Below are positions 52,739 through 61,555 of a stretch of DNA of 64,000 nt, one piece after another. This DNA comes from Gryllotalpicola daejeonensis (GTDB lineage: Bacteria > Actinomycetota > Actinomycetes > Actinomycetales > Microbacteriaceae), in contig NZ_BAABBV010000001.1 of assembly GCF_039538145.1 (NCBI RefSeq), positions 2,418,001 through 2,482,000 of the forward strand. The letters run 5' to 3'. Numbering within the stretch: position 1 is the stretch's first letter; each line of letters opens with the position of its first letter. The notes beneath the pieces are model-generated. The model worked only from the letters and a program-made list of their open reading frames with translations. It searched no databases and was not told where the DNA came from. Position numbers and translations under genes: made by a program.

Positions 52739-53827
52739 GTGGACTTCATTGAACGGCTGAACGCACTCGCTACCAAGGTGCGTGCGCAGAAGGATTCGAT
52801 TCAGACCGAAGAGGCTACGAAGAACGCATTCGTCATGCCTTTCATCTCGGCCGTCCTTGGGTACGACGTTTTCAACCCCCTTGAGGTCGTTCCGGAGTTC
52901 ACGGCTGACGTTGGCCTCAAGCGCGGCGAGAAGATCGACTACGCGATCATGCGTGACAACGAAGTACAGATTCTGATCGAAGCGAAGAAGTCCGGAAGCG
53001 CGCTCAGCCTGGAGAACGCGTCTCAGCTTTACCGGTACTTCGGCGTGACGAACGCGCGAATCGCGCTCCTTACCAACGGGATCGTTTACCAGTTCTATAC
53101 GGATCTGGATGCTCCCAACCGGATGGACTCGAAACCGTTCCTCGTCCTGGACCTCGAAGACATCGACAACTCAGTCGTTCCCGAACTGTCGAAGCTCACG
53201 AAGGAGTCGTTCGATCTGGGCTCCGTGATCAGCGCAGCTGAAGAGCTCAAGTACGTCGGCCAGTTGAAGCGTGAGATCGCCGTGCAGTTCCGTGAGCCCG
53301 GCGACGACTGGGTGAAGTTCTTCACCAACAAGGTCTACGACGGCCCTTTCACACAGAAGGTGAGGGAGCAGTTCACGGTGCTTGTGGACAAGGCGGCGAC
53401 GCAGTTCCTGAAGGACCAGGTGAACGCCCGCCTCAAGACCGCTCTTGGGGCGGAGGGCGGCCTCGCGGAGGAGTCCGGCCTGCCCACCACCAACACGGCG
53501 CCGGCAGTCGTTGTTGATGACCTCGCGGCTGACCCCGAGGTCCAGACCACTGAAGAAGAACTCGACGGCTACAACATCGTCAAGGCGATCGCGTGCAGCG
53601 AGGTCAAGCCGCAGCGTATCTTCCAGCGCGACGCGAAGAGCTACTTCGCGATCCTGCTCGACGACAACAACCGGAAGTCGATCGCTCGCCTCCACTTCAA
53701 CGGCCGGCAGAAGTATCTGGGTCTCTTCGACGAGGACAAGACGGAGACGCGCCACCCGATCGAATCGCTCGATGACATCTACCTTCACGCCGACCACATT
53801 CGGTCGACGGTCAGGCGCTTCGCGTAG
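52739..53827 (+). CDS. Stand-alone HSDR_N/COG4748-type restriction nuclease-like protein
   Basis: A 362-residue protein. The N-terminal half matches the type I restriction HsdR N-terminal nuclease: NPLEVVPEFTADVG, then KIDYAIMRDNEVQILIEAKK, giving the D...ExK site, and the Q-x3-Y element in ASQLYRYFGV. The C-terminal part (LDGYNIVKAIACSEVKPQRIFQRDAKSYFAILLDDNNRKSIARLHF) is a substrate-recognition-like domain in COG4748 proteins. No helicase, methylase or specificity gene is adjacent, so it may be a methylation-dependent (type IV-like) defence enzyme or an orphan. GTG 52739 has GAGGAG upstream. Codon use is less GC-biased than neighbours. Confidence 0.8.
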   Translation: MDFIERLNALATKVRAQKDSIQTEEATKNAFVMPFISAVLGYDVFNPLEVVPEFTADVGLKRGEKIDYAIMRDNEVQILIEAKKSGSALSLENASQLYRYFGVTNARIALLTNGIVYQFYTDLDAPNRMDSKPFLVLDLEDIDNSVVPELSKLTKESFDLGSVISAAEELKYVGQLKREIAVQFREPGDDWVKFFTNKVYDGPFTQKVREQFTVLVDKAATQFLKDQVNARLKTALGAEGGLAEESGLPTTNTAPAVVVDDLAADPEVQTTEEELDGYNIVKAIACSEVKPQRIFQRDAKSYFAILLDDNNRKSIARLHFNGRQKYLGLFDEDKTETRHPIESLDDIYLHADHIRSTVRRFA

Positions 53828-53857
53828 TAGCCAAACGCACGAGCCGGACGCTCGCCG

Positions 53858-54904
53858 TCAGTCGAGGCCGATGAGTTTCCGAAGCTCGGCTGGGGTGACG
53901 GATGCCGGCGCGCGACGCTCCGCCGCCGCTTGCCGTGCCAGCCGCTGCAGCGCCTCGTTGACCGGTGCCGCGACTCCGACGGCTCGGGCGATGCGCACGA
54001 TCTCGCCGTTCAGGTAGTCGGTCTCGATCGATCCGGAACCGCGGGCGAGCGACTGCCACGTCGAGCCGCCGATCGGCCCGTCGACGCCCGGCACGGGCCG
54101 CACGTCGAAGACGCCGCCCCGCCAGAGCTCTTCCTCGTCGTCGGTGGGTATGCCTATGCCCGCAGCGGCATATACGGCGAGGCCCTCTTCGCGCGCCAGC
54201 CGGTACAGTTCGCGGGAGATGTCGTCGGACGCGCCTGGGCCGACCAGCGCCTGCACCGCGTTGCCGAGATTGGCGAGCAGCTTGCGGTGCTTCCAGCGCA
54301 GCACGTCATCGACCAGGTGGACGCGGAAGGTTGCCCGTTCCCAGTCGGAACGGATGGTGTCGAGCAGCTCGACGTCGGCGCCCGCGTCGTCGTCGGCCGA
54401 CGGCAGGCCATAGCGCCCGACGATGAACATGCCGCTCACCGGCGCGATGCGCACGGTGAACTCGCCCGGCGCGAGATGGACCGCGGGCAGCCAGACGCAG
54501 ACCCCGTAGACGCGCCGGAAGTAGCGCTGCGCGAGCCGCTCCGCCTCGACGCCGTTCAGAGCGGTCAGTACGGGAAGGAGCTCGCCCGCGGTGCCGACGA
54601 CCTCGCCGGCCGCGGCGCGCACCGGCTGATCGACCCACTCGAGCAACGCGGTCTGCAGCTGGTGCGTCTTCGTGGTGAACACCAGCACGTCGTCGGTCGT
54701 GAGCTCGGCCTCGGCGGGCGAGGTGGCGACCGGGGCGTCGACGCGCACCTCGTCGTCGGGCGAGCGCAGCAGCATCCCGCCGGCGCGGATCGCCGCCGCG
54801 TTGTCGCCACGCGCGATCACGAGCGGGGGAGTGCTGCCGTGCTGCGCGAGTCGCGCGGCGAGAGTGCCGCCGATGGCTCCGGTGCCGACGATGACGTATC
54901 TCAT
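53858..54904 (-). CDS. Ketopantoate reductase PanE/ApbA family protein
   Basis: A 348-residue NADPH-dependent reductase-like protein. It has a Rossmann start (MRYVIVGTGAIGGTLAARLAQHG), a central VLVFTTKTHQLQTAL with the Lys found in this family, and a helical C-terminal domain with WKHRKLLANLGNAVQAL and NGEIVRIARAVGVAAPVNEAL. Canonical PanE makes pantoate for CoA synthesis, but divergent paralogs are common and this one is long, so the true substrate is open. The start ATG 54904 begins the Rossmann motif. Confidence 0.85.
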   Translation of the reverse strand: MRYVIVGTGAIGGTLAARLAQHGSTPPLVIARGDNAAAIRAGGMLLRSPDDEVRVDAPVATSPAEAELTTDDVLVFTTKTHQLQTALLEWVDQPVRAAAGEVVGTAGELLPVLTALNGVEAERLAQRYFRRVYGVCVWLPAVHLAPGEFTVRIAPVSGMFIVGRYGLPSADDDAGADVELLDTIRSDWERATFRVHLVDDVLRWKHRKLLANLGNAVQALVGPGASDDISRELYRLAREEGLAVYAAAGIGIPTDDEEELWRGGVFDVRPVPGVDGPIGGSTWQSLARGSGSIETDYLNGEIVRIARAVGVAAPVNEALQRLARQAAAERRAPASVTPAELRKLIGLD

Positions 54905-55021
54905 CGGAATCACTCTAGGCACGTGGCGTCGTTTCGAGCCGCAGGGCTCCCCACGCTCCGCACGCTCCGGGTGCTCCGGGCGAACGTGTGCGTGTCGGCG
55001 CCGGGTGCTAGAACTGGGCGC

Positions 55022-55972
55022 ATGCCGGAACTGCCCGAGGTGCATGCGCTCGCCGTGGATCTCGGTGCGCGGCTGACCGGCCGCGTCATCCGTCGCCTCG
55101 ACATCCTCGCGATCTACGCGCTCAAGACGTTCGCGATCTCGCCCGAGCAGCTGCGAGGCCAGACGATCGCGGGCGTCACGCGTCACGGGAAGTTTCTCGA
55201 CATCGCGATCGGCCAAGGCCGAGACCAAGGCCGAGACCAAGACCAACGCCAAGACCAAGGCCAGCACCAAGGCGGCGACCGAGCCGAAGACCCGGTCCAT
55301 CTCGTGCTGCACCTCGCGCGCGCCGGCTGGGTGCGCTGGCGCGAGACCGAGCCGAAAGTGAGCGCCCGCCCGGGCCGCAGCCCGAAGAATCCGCTCGCGG
55401 CTCGCCTGATTCTCGAGCCCGACGGCGCCGGCCTCGACATCACCGAGGCCGGAACGAAGAAGAGCCTGCAGCTGCACCTCGTGCGCGACCCCCGAGACAT
55501 CGAGCGGGTGCGCATGCTGGGGCCCGAGCCGCTCGATCCGGGCTTCACGAGAGACGTCTTCGCCGGCATCCTCAAGACCGCGGGCCGATCACAGATCAAA
55601 GGCGTGCTGCGCGACCAGGCGACCATCGCGGGAATCGGCAACGCGTACAGCGACGAAATCCTGTGGGCGGCCAAGATGTCGCCGTTCAAGGCCGCCGCGA
55701 TGACGGATGCCGAGATCGACCGCCTCTACGCCGCGCTGCAGTCCACTCTGCGTGACGCGATCGCACGGTCAGAGGGGCTGGCGGCGAGCGAGCTGAAGGC
55801 AGAGAAGCACGAGGGTCTCAAGGTGCACGGGCGCGCGGGGCAGCCGTGCCCGGTGTGCGCCACGACCATCAGGCAGGTCATCTTCCACGACTCGAGCCTG
55901 CAGTACTGCCCCGGGTGCCAGACCGGGGGCAGGGTGCTCGCCGACCGCGTGCTGTCGCGGCTGCTCAAGTAG
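55022..55972 (+). CDS. Fpg/Nei family DNA glycosylase with repeat insertion
   Basis: A 316-residue base-excision repair enzyme removing oxidized bases. The N-terminal MPELPEV provides the catalytic Pro2 and Glu3. HGKFLD contains Lys57. H2TH residues are in DQATIAGIGNAYSDEILW, and the zinc finger is CPVCATTIRQVIFHDSSLQYCPGC. Residues ~65-90 are a Gln/Asp/Arg-rich low-complexity insertion encoded by short tandem repeats (about 55211-55290), between two strands of the N-terminal beta sandwich. The rest of the protein is intact and should be active. Confidence 0.9.
   Translation: MPELPEVHALAVDLGARLTGRVIRRLDILAIYALKTFAISPEQLRGQTIAGVTRHGKFLDIAIGQGRDQGRDQDQRQDQGQHQGGDRAEDPVHLVLHLARAGWVRWRETEPKVSARPGRSPKNPLAARLILEPDGAGLDITEAGTKKSLQLHLVRDPRDIERVRMLGPEPLDPGFTRDVFAGILKTAGRSQIKGVLRDQATIAGIGNAYSDEILWAAKMSPFKAAAMTDAEIDRLYAALQSTLRDAIARSEGLAASELKAEKHEGLKVHGRAGQPCPVCATTIRQVIFHDSSLQYCPGCQTGGRVLADRVLSRLLK
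55211..55275. repeat. Degenerate short tandem repeats inside the Fpg/Nei gene
   Basis: About five imperfect units built on GACCAAGGCC/GAGACCAAGGCC, in frame, coding for Gln/Asp/Arg/Gly. Unit lengths are multiples of 3 or 6, so expansion or contraction could change protein length without frameshift. Confidence 0.65.
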
Positions 55973-55995
55973 TTGCGGCATGCCCCGAAGGTGGC

Positions 55996-56015
55996 ACACA
56001 CCACGGGGTGTGTTT
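55996..56015 (+). terminator. Probable terminator after the Fpg/Nei gene
   Basis: 7-bp stem ACACACC/GGTGTGT with a 4-nt loop, ending in TTT, 24 bp after the stop codon. Moderately strong only. Confidence 0.5.
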
Positions 56016-56111
56016 ACACTGATCGGCAACTCACCCGTTCCACCCCCGCGGGTGGGGTAACCCGATCAAGGCTGACCGTCCTCCCCTGCGGTCGGTCGCC
56101 CTGGAGCTCCC

Positions 56112-57794
56112 GTGGGACGTCATACCCCCCAGCGCGTGAGCACGCGCCACCCCGCCGTGCTCGGCATCATCACCTTCGTCGCCGTGCTCGCGCTCGCCGG
56201 CGGTGCGTTCGTCGCCTGGCAGAAGCTGGCGCCGACCCACTCCCAGCCGGCCGCGGCGCTCGCCGCGGCGCCGAAGTGCAGCACCACCGCCAAGCTCGCG
56301 GTGACCGTCGACCCGTCGATTGCCCCAGAGGTGAGGCAGATCGCCGCGCAGTACGACAAGGTGAAGACCCACTGCTCCAAGATCACCGTCAGCGCGCAGG
56401 CCTCGGCAGATACCGCCTCGATGATCGCAGCGGGCAACGGCGTCGGCGTCGATGTCTGGATCCCGGATTCCCCGGTGTGGGTCAACCGCATGCAGTCGAT
56501 CGCCTCGTCGCTCGGCCGCACCGCGCCCACCCTCACGGCGAAGCAGCCGATCGCCTCATCGCCGGTGCTGTTCGCGCTGCCCACCGCGCGCGCCGGCGAC
56601 ATCGGCGACCAGAAGCTGAGCTGGGGCCGCGTGCTCAACGGAACCGTCACGGCCGTGATCCCGAACCCGGAAGGCTCCGGTCCCAGCCTCGCAGGCCTGC
56701 TCGCGCTCGCCCAGCACGCCCACGGCAACACCGAACTCTTGAACACCTCGCTGATCGCGTTGGGCAAGTCGATTCCGGACTCTGCGGGCGCCGCGCTCGC
56801 CGCCACGGTCAGTGCGACGAACCTGACGATCGCCATCACGACCGAGCAGCAGGTCGCGAACTACAACAAGACGCACGCGGCCCAGCCGCTCACCGCGGTG
56901 TACCCGGCCGACGGCACGCTGTCGGTGCAGTTCCCCTACCTGCTGACTCCGTCCTCGACCCAGAACGGCGACACAGCCGACCTCGCGAGCTCGTTCGAGC
57001 AGGCGCTGCTCGCGCAGCCAGCCGTGTTCACGGCCGCCGGCTTCCGTGACGGCTCGGGGAAGGGAGCGGTCGATCAGCCGGGCGTGCTGCCGACGGCATC
57101 CCCCGCTCCTGCCGCCGATGACGGCAAGACCGAGCTCGCGCTCTACAAGACGTGGGGCGTGGTCACGCTGCGCGGGCGGATGCTGGGCGTGATCGACGTC
57201 TCAGGATCGATGGCGGATGCCGCAGGCGGCGGCCTCAGCCGCATCGATGTCTTCCAGCAGGCCGCGGTCGGGGCGATCAGCCGCTTCTCGGGCGATGTCG
57301 AGCTCGGCCTCTGGCAGTTCTCGACGAACCAGAACGGCACGGTGCCCTACAAGCAGATCTCGCCGATCGCCCCGCTCGGCGACCCGACGCACATGGCCGA
57401 TCTGTCGAGCAAGATCGCCGGTCTGCCGCAGCACCTCGGCGGCGACACCGGTCTGTACGAGACGACGCTCGCGGCGGTGCGCGCCGTGCGGCAGAGCTAC
57501 GACCCGAACTTCATCAACTCCGTCGTGGTCATCACCGACGGCGTCAACGACGACGATCAGAGCTCCCTCACCCTGCAGAGCCTGGTGGCGACGCTGAAGA
57601 AGGAAGCGGACCCGAGCAAGCCCGTGCCGGTGATCATGATCGGGTTCGGTCCGGACACCGACATCGCTGCGATGACCCAGATCGCGAAGGCGACGGGCGG
57701 CGAGGCCTACACGGCGCAGCAGCCGCAGGACCTCGGCACCGTGCTGACGACGGCACTCACCGAGCGCAGCTGCCGGCCGAACTGCACCCCGTAG
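56112..57794 (+). CDS. VWA domain protein with N-terminal substrate-binding-like domain, membrane-anchored
   Basis: A 560-residue exported protein. After one N-terminal TM helix (AVLGIITFVAVLALAGGAFVAW) comes a region that reads like a type 2 periplasmic binding protein (about 55-340). A von Willebrand A domain follows with an intact MIDAS (GVIDVSGSM and VVITDGVND). The end carries a Cys pair (RSCRPNCTP) that may form a disulfide. It is likely to hold or assemble partners outside the membrane; no operon partner is apparent. GTG 56112 has GGAG 5 nt before. Confidence 0.85.
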   Translation: MGRHTPQRVSTRHPAVLGIITFVAVLALAGGAFVAWQKLAPTHSQPAAALAAAPKCSTTAKLAVTVDPSIAPEVRQIAAQYDKVKTHCSKITVSAQASADTASMIAAGNGVGVDVWIPDSPVWVNRMQSIASSLGRTAPTLTAKQPIASSPVLFALPTARAGDIGDQKLSWGRVLNGTVTAVIPNPEGSGPSLAGLLALAQHAHGNTELLNTSLIALGKSIPDSAGAALAATVSATNLTIAITTEQQVANYNKTHAAQPLTAVYPADGTLSVQFPYLLTPSSTQNGDTADLASSFEQALLAQPAVFTAAGFRDGSGKGAVDQPGVLPTASPAPAADDGKTELALYKTWGVVTLRGRMLGVIDVSGSMADAAGGGLSRIDVFQQAAVGAISRFSGDVELGLWQFSTNQNGTVPYKQISPIAPLGDPTHMADLSSKIAGLPQHLGGDTGLYETTLAAVRAVRQSYDPNFINSVVVITDGVNDDDQSSLTLQSLVATLKKEADPSKPVPVIMIGFGPDTDIAAMTQIAKATGGEAYTAQQPQDLGTVLTTALTERSCRPNCTP

Positions 57795-57858
57795 CGCGCC
57801 CGCAGCACAGGGGTCAACCGCGCGAATCCGCTCGATCGCAGGCGTAGCGTGAAGAGCG

Positions 57859-59124
57859 ATGCGCAGCGCAGGGCCGGCGACAGCGTCGCTGACAGAATCC
57901 GAATCACAGATCGAGCTCGCTCGTCGCCCGCTGGGGCGGCAGCTGCTCGAGGTCGTCGCGCTCTACGCGGTGTCTCGTGTGTTCTCGACGCTGCTGCTCG
58001 GCATCGGCCTGCTCGTCGTCGTGGGCCACGGCTGGCATCTGCCGTGGCAGACCGTGACGCCGGCGTTCGAGCTCACGGCGCACGGCTGGTCGCCGCACCT
58101 TCCGAGCCTCACCGACGCGATGGCGCTGTGGGACAGCGCGCACTACCGCGCGATCGCCGAGCAGGGTTACCCCACCGTGCTGCCGCGCTCGGCGAGCGGC
58201 CAGATCGACCCGAACAGCTGGGCGTTCCTGCCGCTCTACCCGATGCTCGTGCACGGCATTCAGCAGCTCGCCGGCACCGGGTTCGCCGGCACGGGGGTCG
58301 TCGTCTCGCTGGTGTTCGGCGGCGCGGCGGCCGTCATGCTGTACCTCGTCGTGCGCGATCGTGCGGGCGCACGCCGCGCGCGGTTCGCGGCCGTCATCTT
58401 CGCGTTCGGCCCGCTCGCGTTCGTGCTGCAGCTCGCCTACGCCGAGAGCCTGTTTCTGTTCCTGTTCTTCGCGGCGATCTATCTGATGCAGCGCAGACAG
58501 TACGGCTGGCTGATCGCGCCCGCCGTTCTCGCCGCGTTCGCGCGGCCAGGGGCGCTCGCCTTGGCGCTCGCGCTCGCGGTCGTGTTCGTGGTGCGCTGGC
58601 GCAGATCATCCAGGGATGCCTTCCCCGCGGCCGAGCGGGTGAAGCTCGCCGTCGCCGCGCTCGTCACGGCCCTCGCGGGCGTCGCCTGGCCGGTGGTGGC
58701 GTGGGCCGTGACCGGAGTCCCGAATGCGTACACGGCGACCGAGCTGTCGTGGCGCAACGGATTCCTCGGCCACACCGACTTCAAGCCGTTCAGCGCGTGG
58801 TTCGAGCTCTTCGGCAGGTATCTCGGCGTTCCCGGTGTCCTGGCGGTGGTCGCGGTCATCGTGCTGTTCGCGCTGTGGGTCGGCCGGCGAGGCATCCGCC
58901 CACTCGGGCTCGAGAATCTCGCGACGGCGGGGTCGTACGCGCTCTATCTGCTCGCCGTGTTCATGCCGCAGCAGAGCGTGTTCCGGGTCGCGATGCCGCT
59001 CGCGCCGCTGATGGGTGACCCCGGAATCGTCGACCGGCCGTGGCTGCGGCGCACCGTTCTGGCTGTCGCGATCGCCGCGCAGCCGGTGTGCGTCGCGGTG
59101 CTGTGGTTCTACGCGAACCCGTAG
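57859..59124 (+). CDS. PIG-V/Gpi18-like mannosyltransferase (GT-C)
   Basis: A 421-residue integral membrane glycosyltransferase with about ten TM helices. The first extracellular loop has WDSAHYRAIAEQGYP and NSWAFLPLYPMLV, matching the Asp-containing catalytic loop and the FFPLYP signature of the PIG-V family. Actinobacterial members use polyprenyl-phosphate mannose to elongate envelope glycans or lipoglycans. It lies 64 bp after the VWA gene and may be in the same transcript. Confidence 0.85.
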   Translation: MRSAGPATASLTESESQIELARRPLGRQLLEVVALYAVSRVFSTLLLGIGLLVVVGHGWHLPWQTVTPAFELTAHGWSPHLPSLTDAMALWDSAHYRAIAEQGYPTVLPRSASGQIDPNSWAFLPLYPMLVHGIQQLAGTGFAGTGVVVSLVFGGAAAVMLYLVVRDRAGARRARFAAVIFAFGPLAFVLQLAYAESLFLFLFFAAIYLMQRRQYGWLIAPAVLAAFARPGALALALALAVVFVVRWRRSSRDAFPAAERVKLAVAALVTALAGVAWPVVAWAVTGVPNAYTATELSWRNGFLGHTDFKPFSAWFELFGRYLGVPGVLAVVAVIVLFALWVGRRGIRPLGLENLATAGSYALYLLAVFMPQQSVFRVAMPLAPLMGDPGIVDRPWLRRTVLAVAIAAQPVCVAVLWFYANP

Positions 59125-59181
59125 CGCCTATCGGCCGCGTCGCCCGCAGCCGACCCCCGGTTGCGCCACCAGGATCCGCTG

Positions 59182-59207
59182 TGCGCTACTCGGATCCGAG
59201 TGGCGCA
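59182..59207. terminator. Bidirectional palindrome between convergent genes
   Basis: A perfect 14-nt palindrome ACTCGGATCCGAGT (59188-59201) is extended by TGCGC/GCGCA arms with one T-G position between. Flanking words TGCGCCAC (59162-59169) and GTGGCGCA (59220-59227) form a second, outer inverted repeat. The position between two convergent stops suits a shared terminator or a dispersed palindromic repeat. Confidence 0.55.
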
Positions 59208-59243
59208 AAGCGGAAGCCAGTGGCGCACGCGCGACGGCGGCCG

Positions 59244-59960
59244 CTAGGCGGTCGGCAGCTCGAGCGCCGTGCGGATCGTTTCGATCAGTTCGCGCTCGCG
59301 ACCCACGAGGTCGTCGAACCAGGCGACGGGGTCATAGGCGGCGAGCTCGTCGCGCGGGTGCCCGCCGGTGCCGACCGCGATCCAGGGGATTCCCGACCCG
59401 ACCGCGCAGGCCCCGTCGTTCACGGTGTCGCCGATGATGATGGTGAGCGGATGCCGCGTCCGAGCGGCCTTCGCCATCTCGATGCGGTCGCTCCACTCGC
59501 GGCCGAAGTAGGCGGCATTCCAGTCGAACAGCTCGATCGGCAGCCCGGCCGACTCGAGCTTCATGCGCGAGACCGGCCGGCCGTTGCCAGTCAGCACCGA
59601 GTTCACGAATCCGGCATCCGCGATCGCTCTGATCGCCTCGGCCGCGCCGGGGATCGCGATGCGAGGTACCTCGGCGAAGTGCCCGACATAGAGCCGGTCG
59701 ATGGCGGCCTCGAGCGGGGCGAGGTCGGTCGGCACTGGCATCCCCGCGTGTTCGAAGAGACGCCCCCAGACCATGCGCTCCGTCGCGCCCGCACCGAAGC
59801 CGGGGCGCTCGAGCTCGACGCCCAGCACCTCGCGGATCGCCCGCATCTGCATGCGCGAGCCCTCGCCGCGGGTCTCGTGCACGAGCGTGCCGTCGATGTC
59901 CCAGAGGACGACGGGGCGTGCGTCGTTGTGAGAAGCGGATGCCTGGTCAGCGGTGGTCAC
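59244..59960 (-). CDS. HAD family phosphatase
   Basis: A 238-residue HAD hydrolase of the phosphoglycolate-phosphatase-like subfamily. Motif I is LWDIDGTLVHET, motif II SVLTGNGR, motif III lies in the DRIEMAKAARTRH region, and motif IV is IIIGDTVNDGACAVGSGIPWIAVGTGGH. A helical C1 cap sits between motifs I and II. It would dephosphorylate a small metabolite. The start GTG 59960 begins MTTADQAS; the long open frame upstream is not coding. Confidence 0.88.
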   Translation of the reverse strand: MTTADQASASHNDARPVVLWDIDGTLVHETRGEGSRMQMRAIREVLGVELERPGFGAGATERMVWGRLFEHAGMPVPTDLAPLEAAIDRLYVGHFAEVPRIAIPGAAEAIRAIADAGFVNSVLTGNGRPVSRMKLESAGLPIELFDWNAAYFGREWSDRIEMAKAARTRHPLTIIIGDTVNDGACAVGSGIPWIAVGTGGHPRDELAAYDPVAWFDDLVGRERELIETIRTALELPTA

Positions 59961-60062
59961 GTGATCAAGCTTTCCAGGTGCGGCGCTGGGAGTTGTCCCC
60001 GGGCGGCGGCCGCCGATTTGAGAGGCGCCGGGGTGCCCTGTTAGGCTGTCTGAGTTGCGTTC

Positions 60063-60135
60063 GCGCCCGTAGCTCAATGGATAGAGCATCTGACTACGGA
60101 TCAGAAGGTTAGGGGTTCGAGTCCCTTCGGGCGCA
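60063..60135 (+). tRNA. tRNA-Arg (ACG)
   Basis: Acceptor GCGCCCG pairs CGGGCGC, D-stem GCTC/GAGC, anticodon stem TCTGA/TCAGA around CTACGGA (anticodon ACG), T-arm AGGGG-TTCGAGT-CCCTT. Discriminator A; CCA not encoded. An integrase gene follows, so its 3' end is the likely attachment site. Confidence 0.97.
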
Positions 60136-60157
60136 CGTTGGTTTGAGACAGCAACAG

Positions 60158-60189
60158 GCGAAAAGCCCCGGAATTCCGGGGCTTTTCGC
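60158..60189. terminator. Perfect 32-bp palindromic terminator between tRNA-Arg and integrase
   Basis: Self-complementary palindrome starting GCGAAAAGCCCCGG and ending in its exact complement, with A-run before and T-run after. It works in both orientations, ending tRNA transcription and insulating the element. Confidence 0.85.
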
Positions 60190-60269
60190 GTATCCGGCGG
60201 TAACACCCGGCGACACCGCGCAGCACAGGTATGTGTGCACGCATGTGTGCACCGGCGTAGCCTGTCCGC

Positions 60270-61478
60270 ATGCCGAAGAGGCGGGACCACGGGCAGGGCG
60301 CCCTGTACGAGCTGAAGAGCCGCGGATTGTGGCGCGGCGTGGTCGACAACGGCTTCACCTCCGACGGTAGGCGCAAGCAGGCATACGTGCACGCGAAGAC
60401 GCGGGAGGAGTGCCTCAAGAAGCTGCGGCAGCTGATGCGCGAGATCGACGAGAACGGCGCGCCGCTCGACCACCACACCCGCATCGAGGAGCTCGCGAAG
60501 GCGTGGCTCGAGGACGCGGGCGGGCGCCTCAAGCCCAAGACGATGCAGGGCTACCGCTCGCAGCTGGCCGCCAACATCGTGCCCGTGCTCGGCAAGCGGG
60601 TTGTCGGGGATCTCAAGCCCTCGGACGTGCGGCGGCTGCACTCGGCGATCTTCGCCCGCGGCGTCGGCCCGTCGAGCGTCGCGGCGGCCCACCGCACCCT
60701 GTCGGCGATGCTCGGCTACGCCGTCGACGAGAGGCTCGTGGCGCGCAACATCGCCGAGTCGGTGGACATTCCGAGCCGTGCGCCGGCCGAGCGCGACTCG
60801 CTGACGCGTGCCGAGACGCGGGCGCTGCTCGACCTCGACGATCCGCGCTGGACGCTTGCGCTGCTGTCCGGCGCTCGCGACGGCGAGTTGCGCGGGTTGC
60901 GCATCGACGACCTCGACCTCGACGGCAAGACGGCGCACATCTCCTGGAACCTGGTCGAGGCGACCTTCCGGCACGGTTGCGGCGGGCACTGCGGTAAGAA
61001 GACGGCCGGCCGCTGCCCGCAGCGCGAGCTCGACGTCGCGCCGAACCTCGAGGCGGTGCCGCTTGAGGGCCGGTGGGTGCTCGTGCGCCCGAAGGCGTAC
61101 AAGCCGCGTATCGCGCCGTTGACCGATGAGCTTGTGGCGGTGCTCCGGCGGCACCTTGACGCGAGCACCGGACCGAACCCGCACCGGCTGGTGTGGCACC
61201 GCGCGAATGGGACGCCGCTGCAGAACTCGGACATGAACGACGACCTGCGCGCGGCAATGGCCCATGCGAAGATCTCCCGGCCGGCGACGATGCACTGGCT
61301 GCGCCACACCTACACGACCATGGCCGAGCACGCTGGTCTTGAATGGGTCGTCTACGCGAGCATCTCGGGCCACGCCTCGGAGGACGTCTCGCGCCGCTAC
61401 ACGCACCAGCTCGAGCGCGAGGCGCGCGACGGCGTGCAGCACCTCGACCGCTATCTGCGGGCGAACGAGCGATCCTGA
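60270..61478 (+). CDS. Tyrosine recombinase (phage/ICE integrase)
   Basis: A 402-residue site-specific recombinase. It has an N-terminal AP2-like arm-binding region (about 10-45), a SAM-like core-binding domain (70-160) and a catalytic domain with Arg203 (SGARDGE), His342 and Arg345 (MHWLRHTYT), His368 (SGHAS) and nucleophile Tyr377 (RRYTHQ). A Cys-rich insertion (HGCGGHCGKKTAGRCP, ~235-250) lies in the catalytic domain, as in many actinobacterial ICE integrases. It should catalyse integration and excision at the tRNA-Arg end. The start ATG 60270 is well within the expected length. Confidence 0.95.
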   Translation: MPKRRDHGQGALYELKSRGLWRGVVDNGFTSDGRRKQAYVHAKTREECLKKLRQLMREIDENGAPLDHHTRIEELAKAWLEDAGGRLKPKTMQGYRSQLAANIVPVLGKRVVGDLKPSDVRRLHSAIFARGVGPSSVAAAHRTLSAMLGYAVDERLVARNIAESVDIPSRAPAERDSLTRAETRALLDLDDPRWTLALLSGARDGELRGLRIDDLDLDGKTAHISWNLVEATFRHGCGGHCGKKTAGRCPQRELDVAPNLEAVPLEGRWVLVRPKAYKPRIAPLTDELVAVLRRHLDASTGPNPHRLVWHRANGTPLQNSDMNDDLRAAMAHAKISRPATMHWLRHTYTTMAEHAGLEWVVYASISGHASEDVSRRYTHQLEREARDGVQHLDRYLRANERS

Positions 61479-61524
61479 TTGCTGATGTGTAAATCTCACG
61501 GCAGATTCTTTGCTCGTGAACTGC

Positions 61525-61547
61525 ACGTGCGAAACGGGTTTGCACGT
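61525..61547. promoter_or_regulatory. Fic upstream inverted repeat A
   Basis: Arms ACGTGCGAA (61525-61533) and TTTGCACGT (61539-61547) with a 5-nt spacer, 8 of 9 positions complementary. The same design recurs exactly 70 bp downstream at the fic start. Confidence 0.6.
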
Positions 61548-61555
61548 CTGCAAAA

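Noticed and set aside
60158..60189. Operator of the integrase gene
   Set aside because: The perfect palindrome with flanking A and T runs right after a tRNA fits a bidirectional terminator better.
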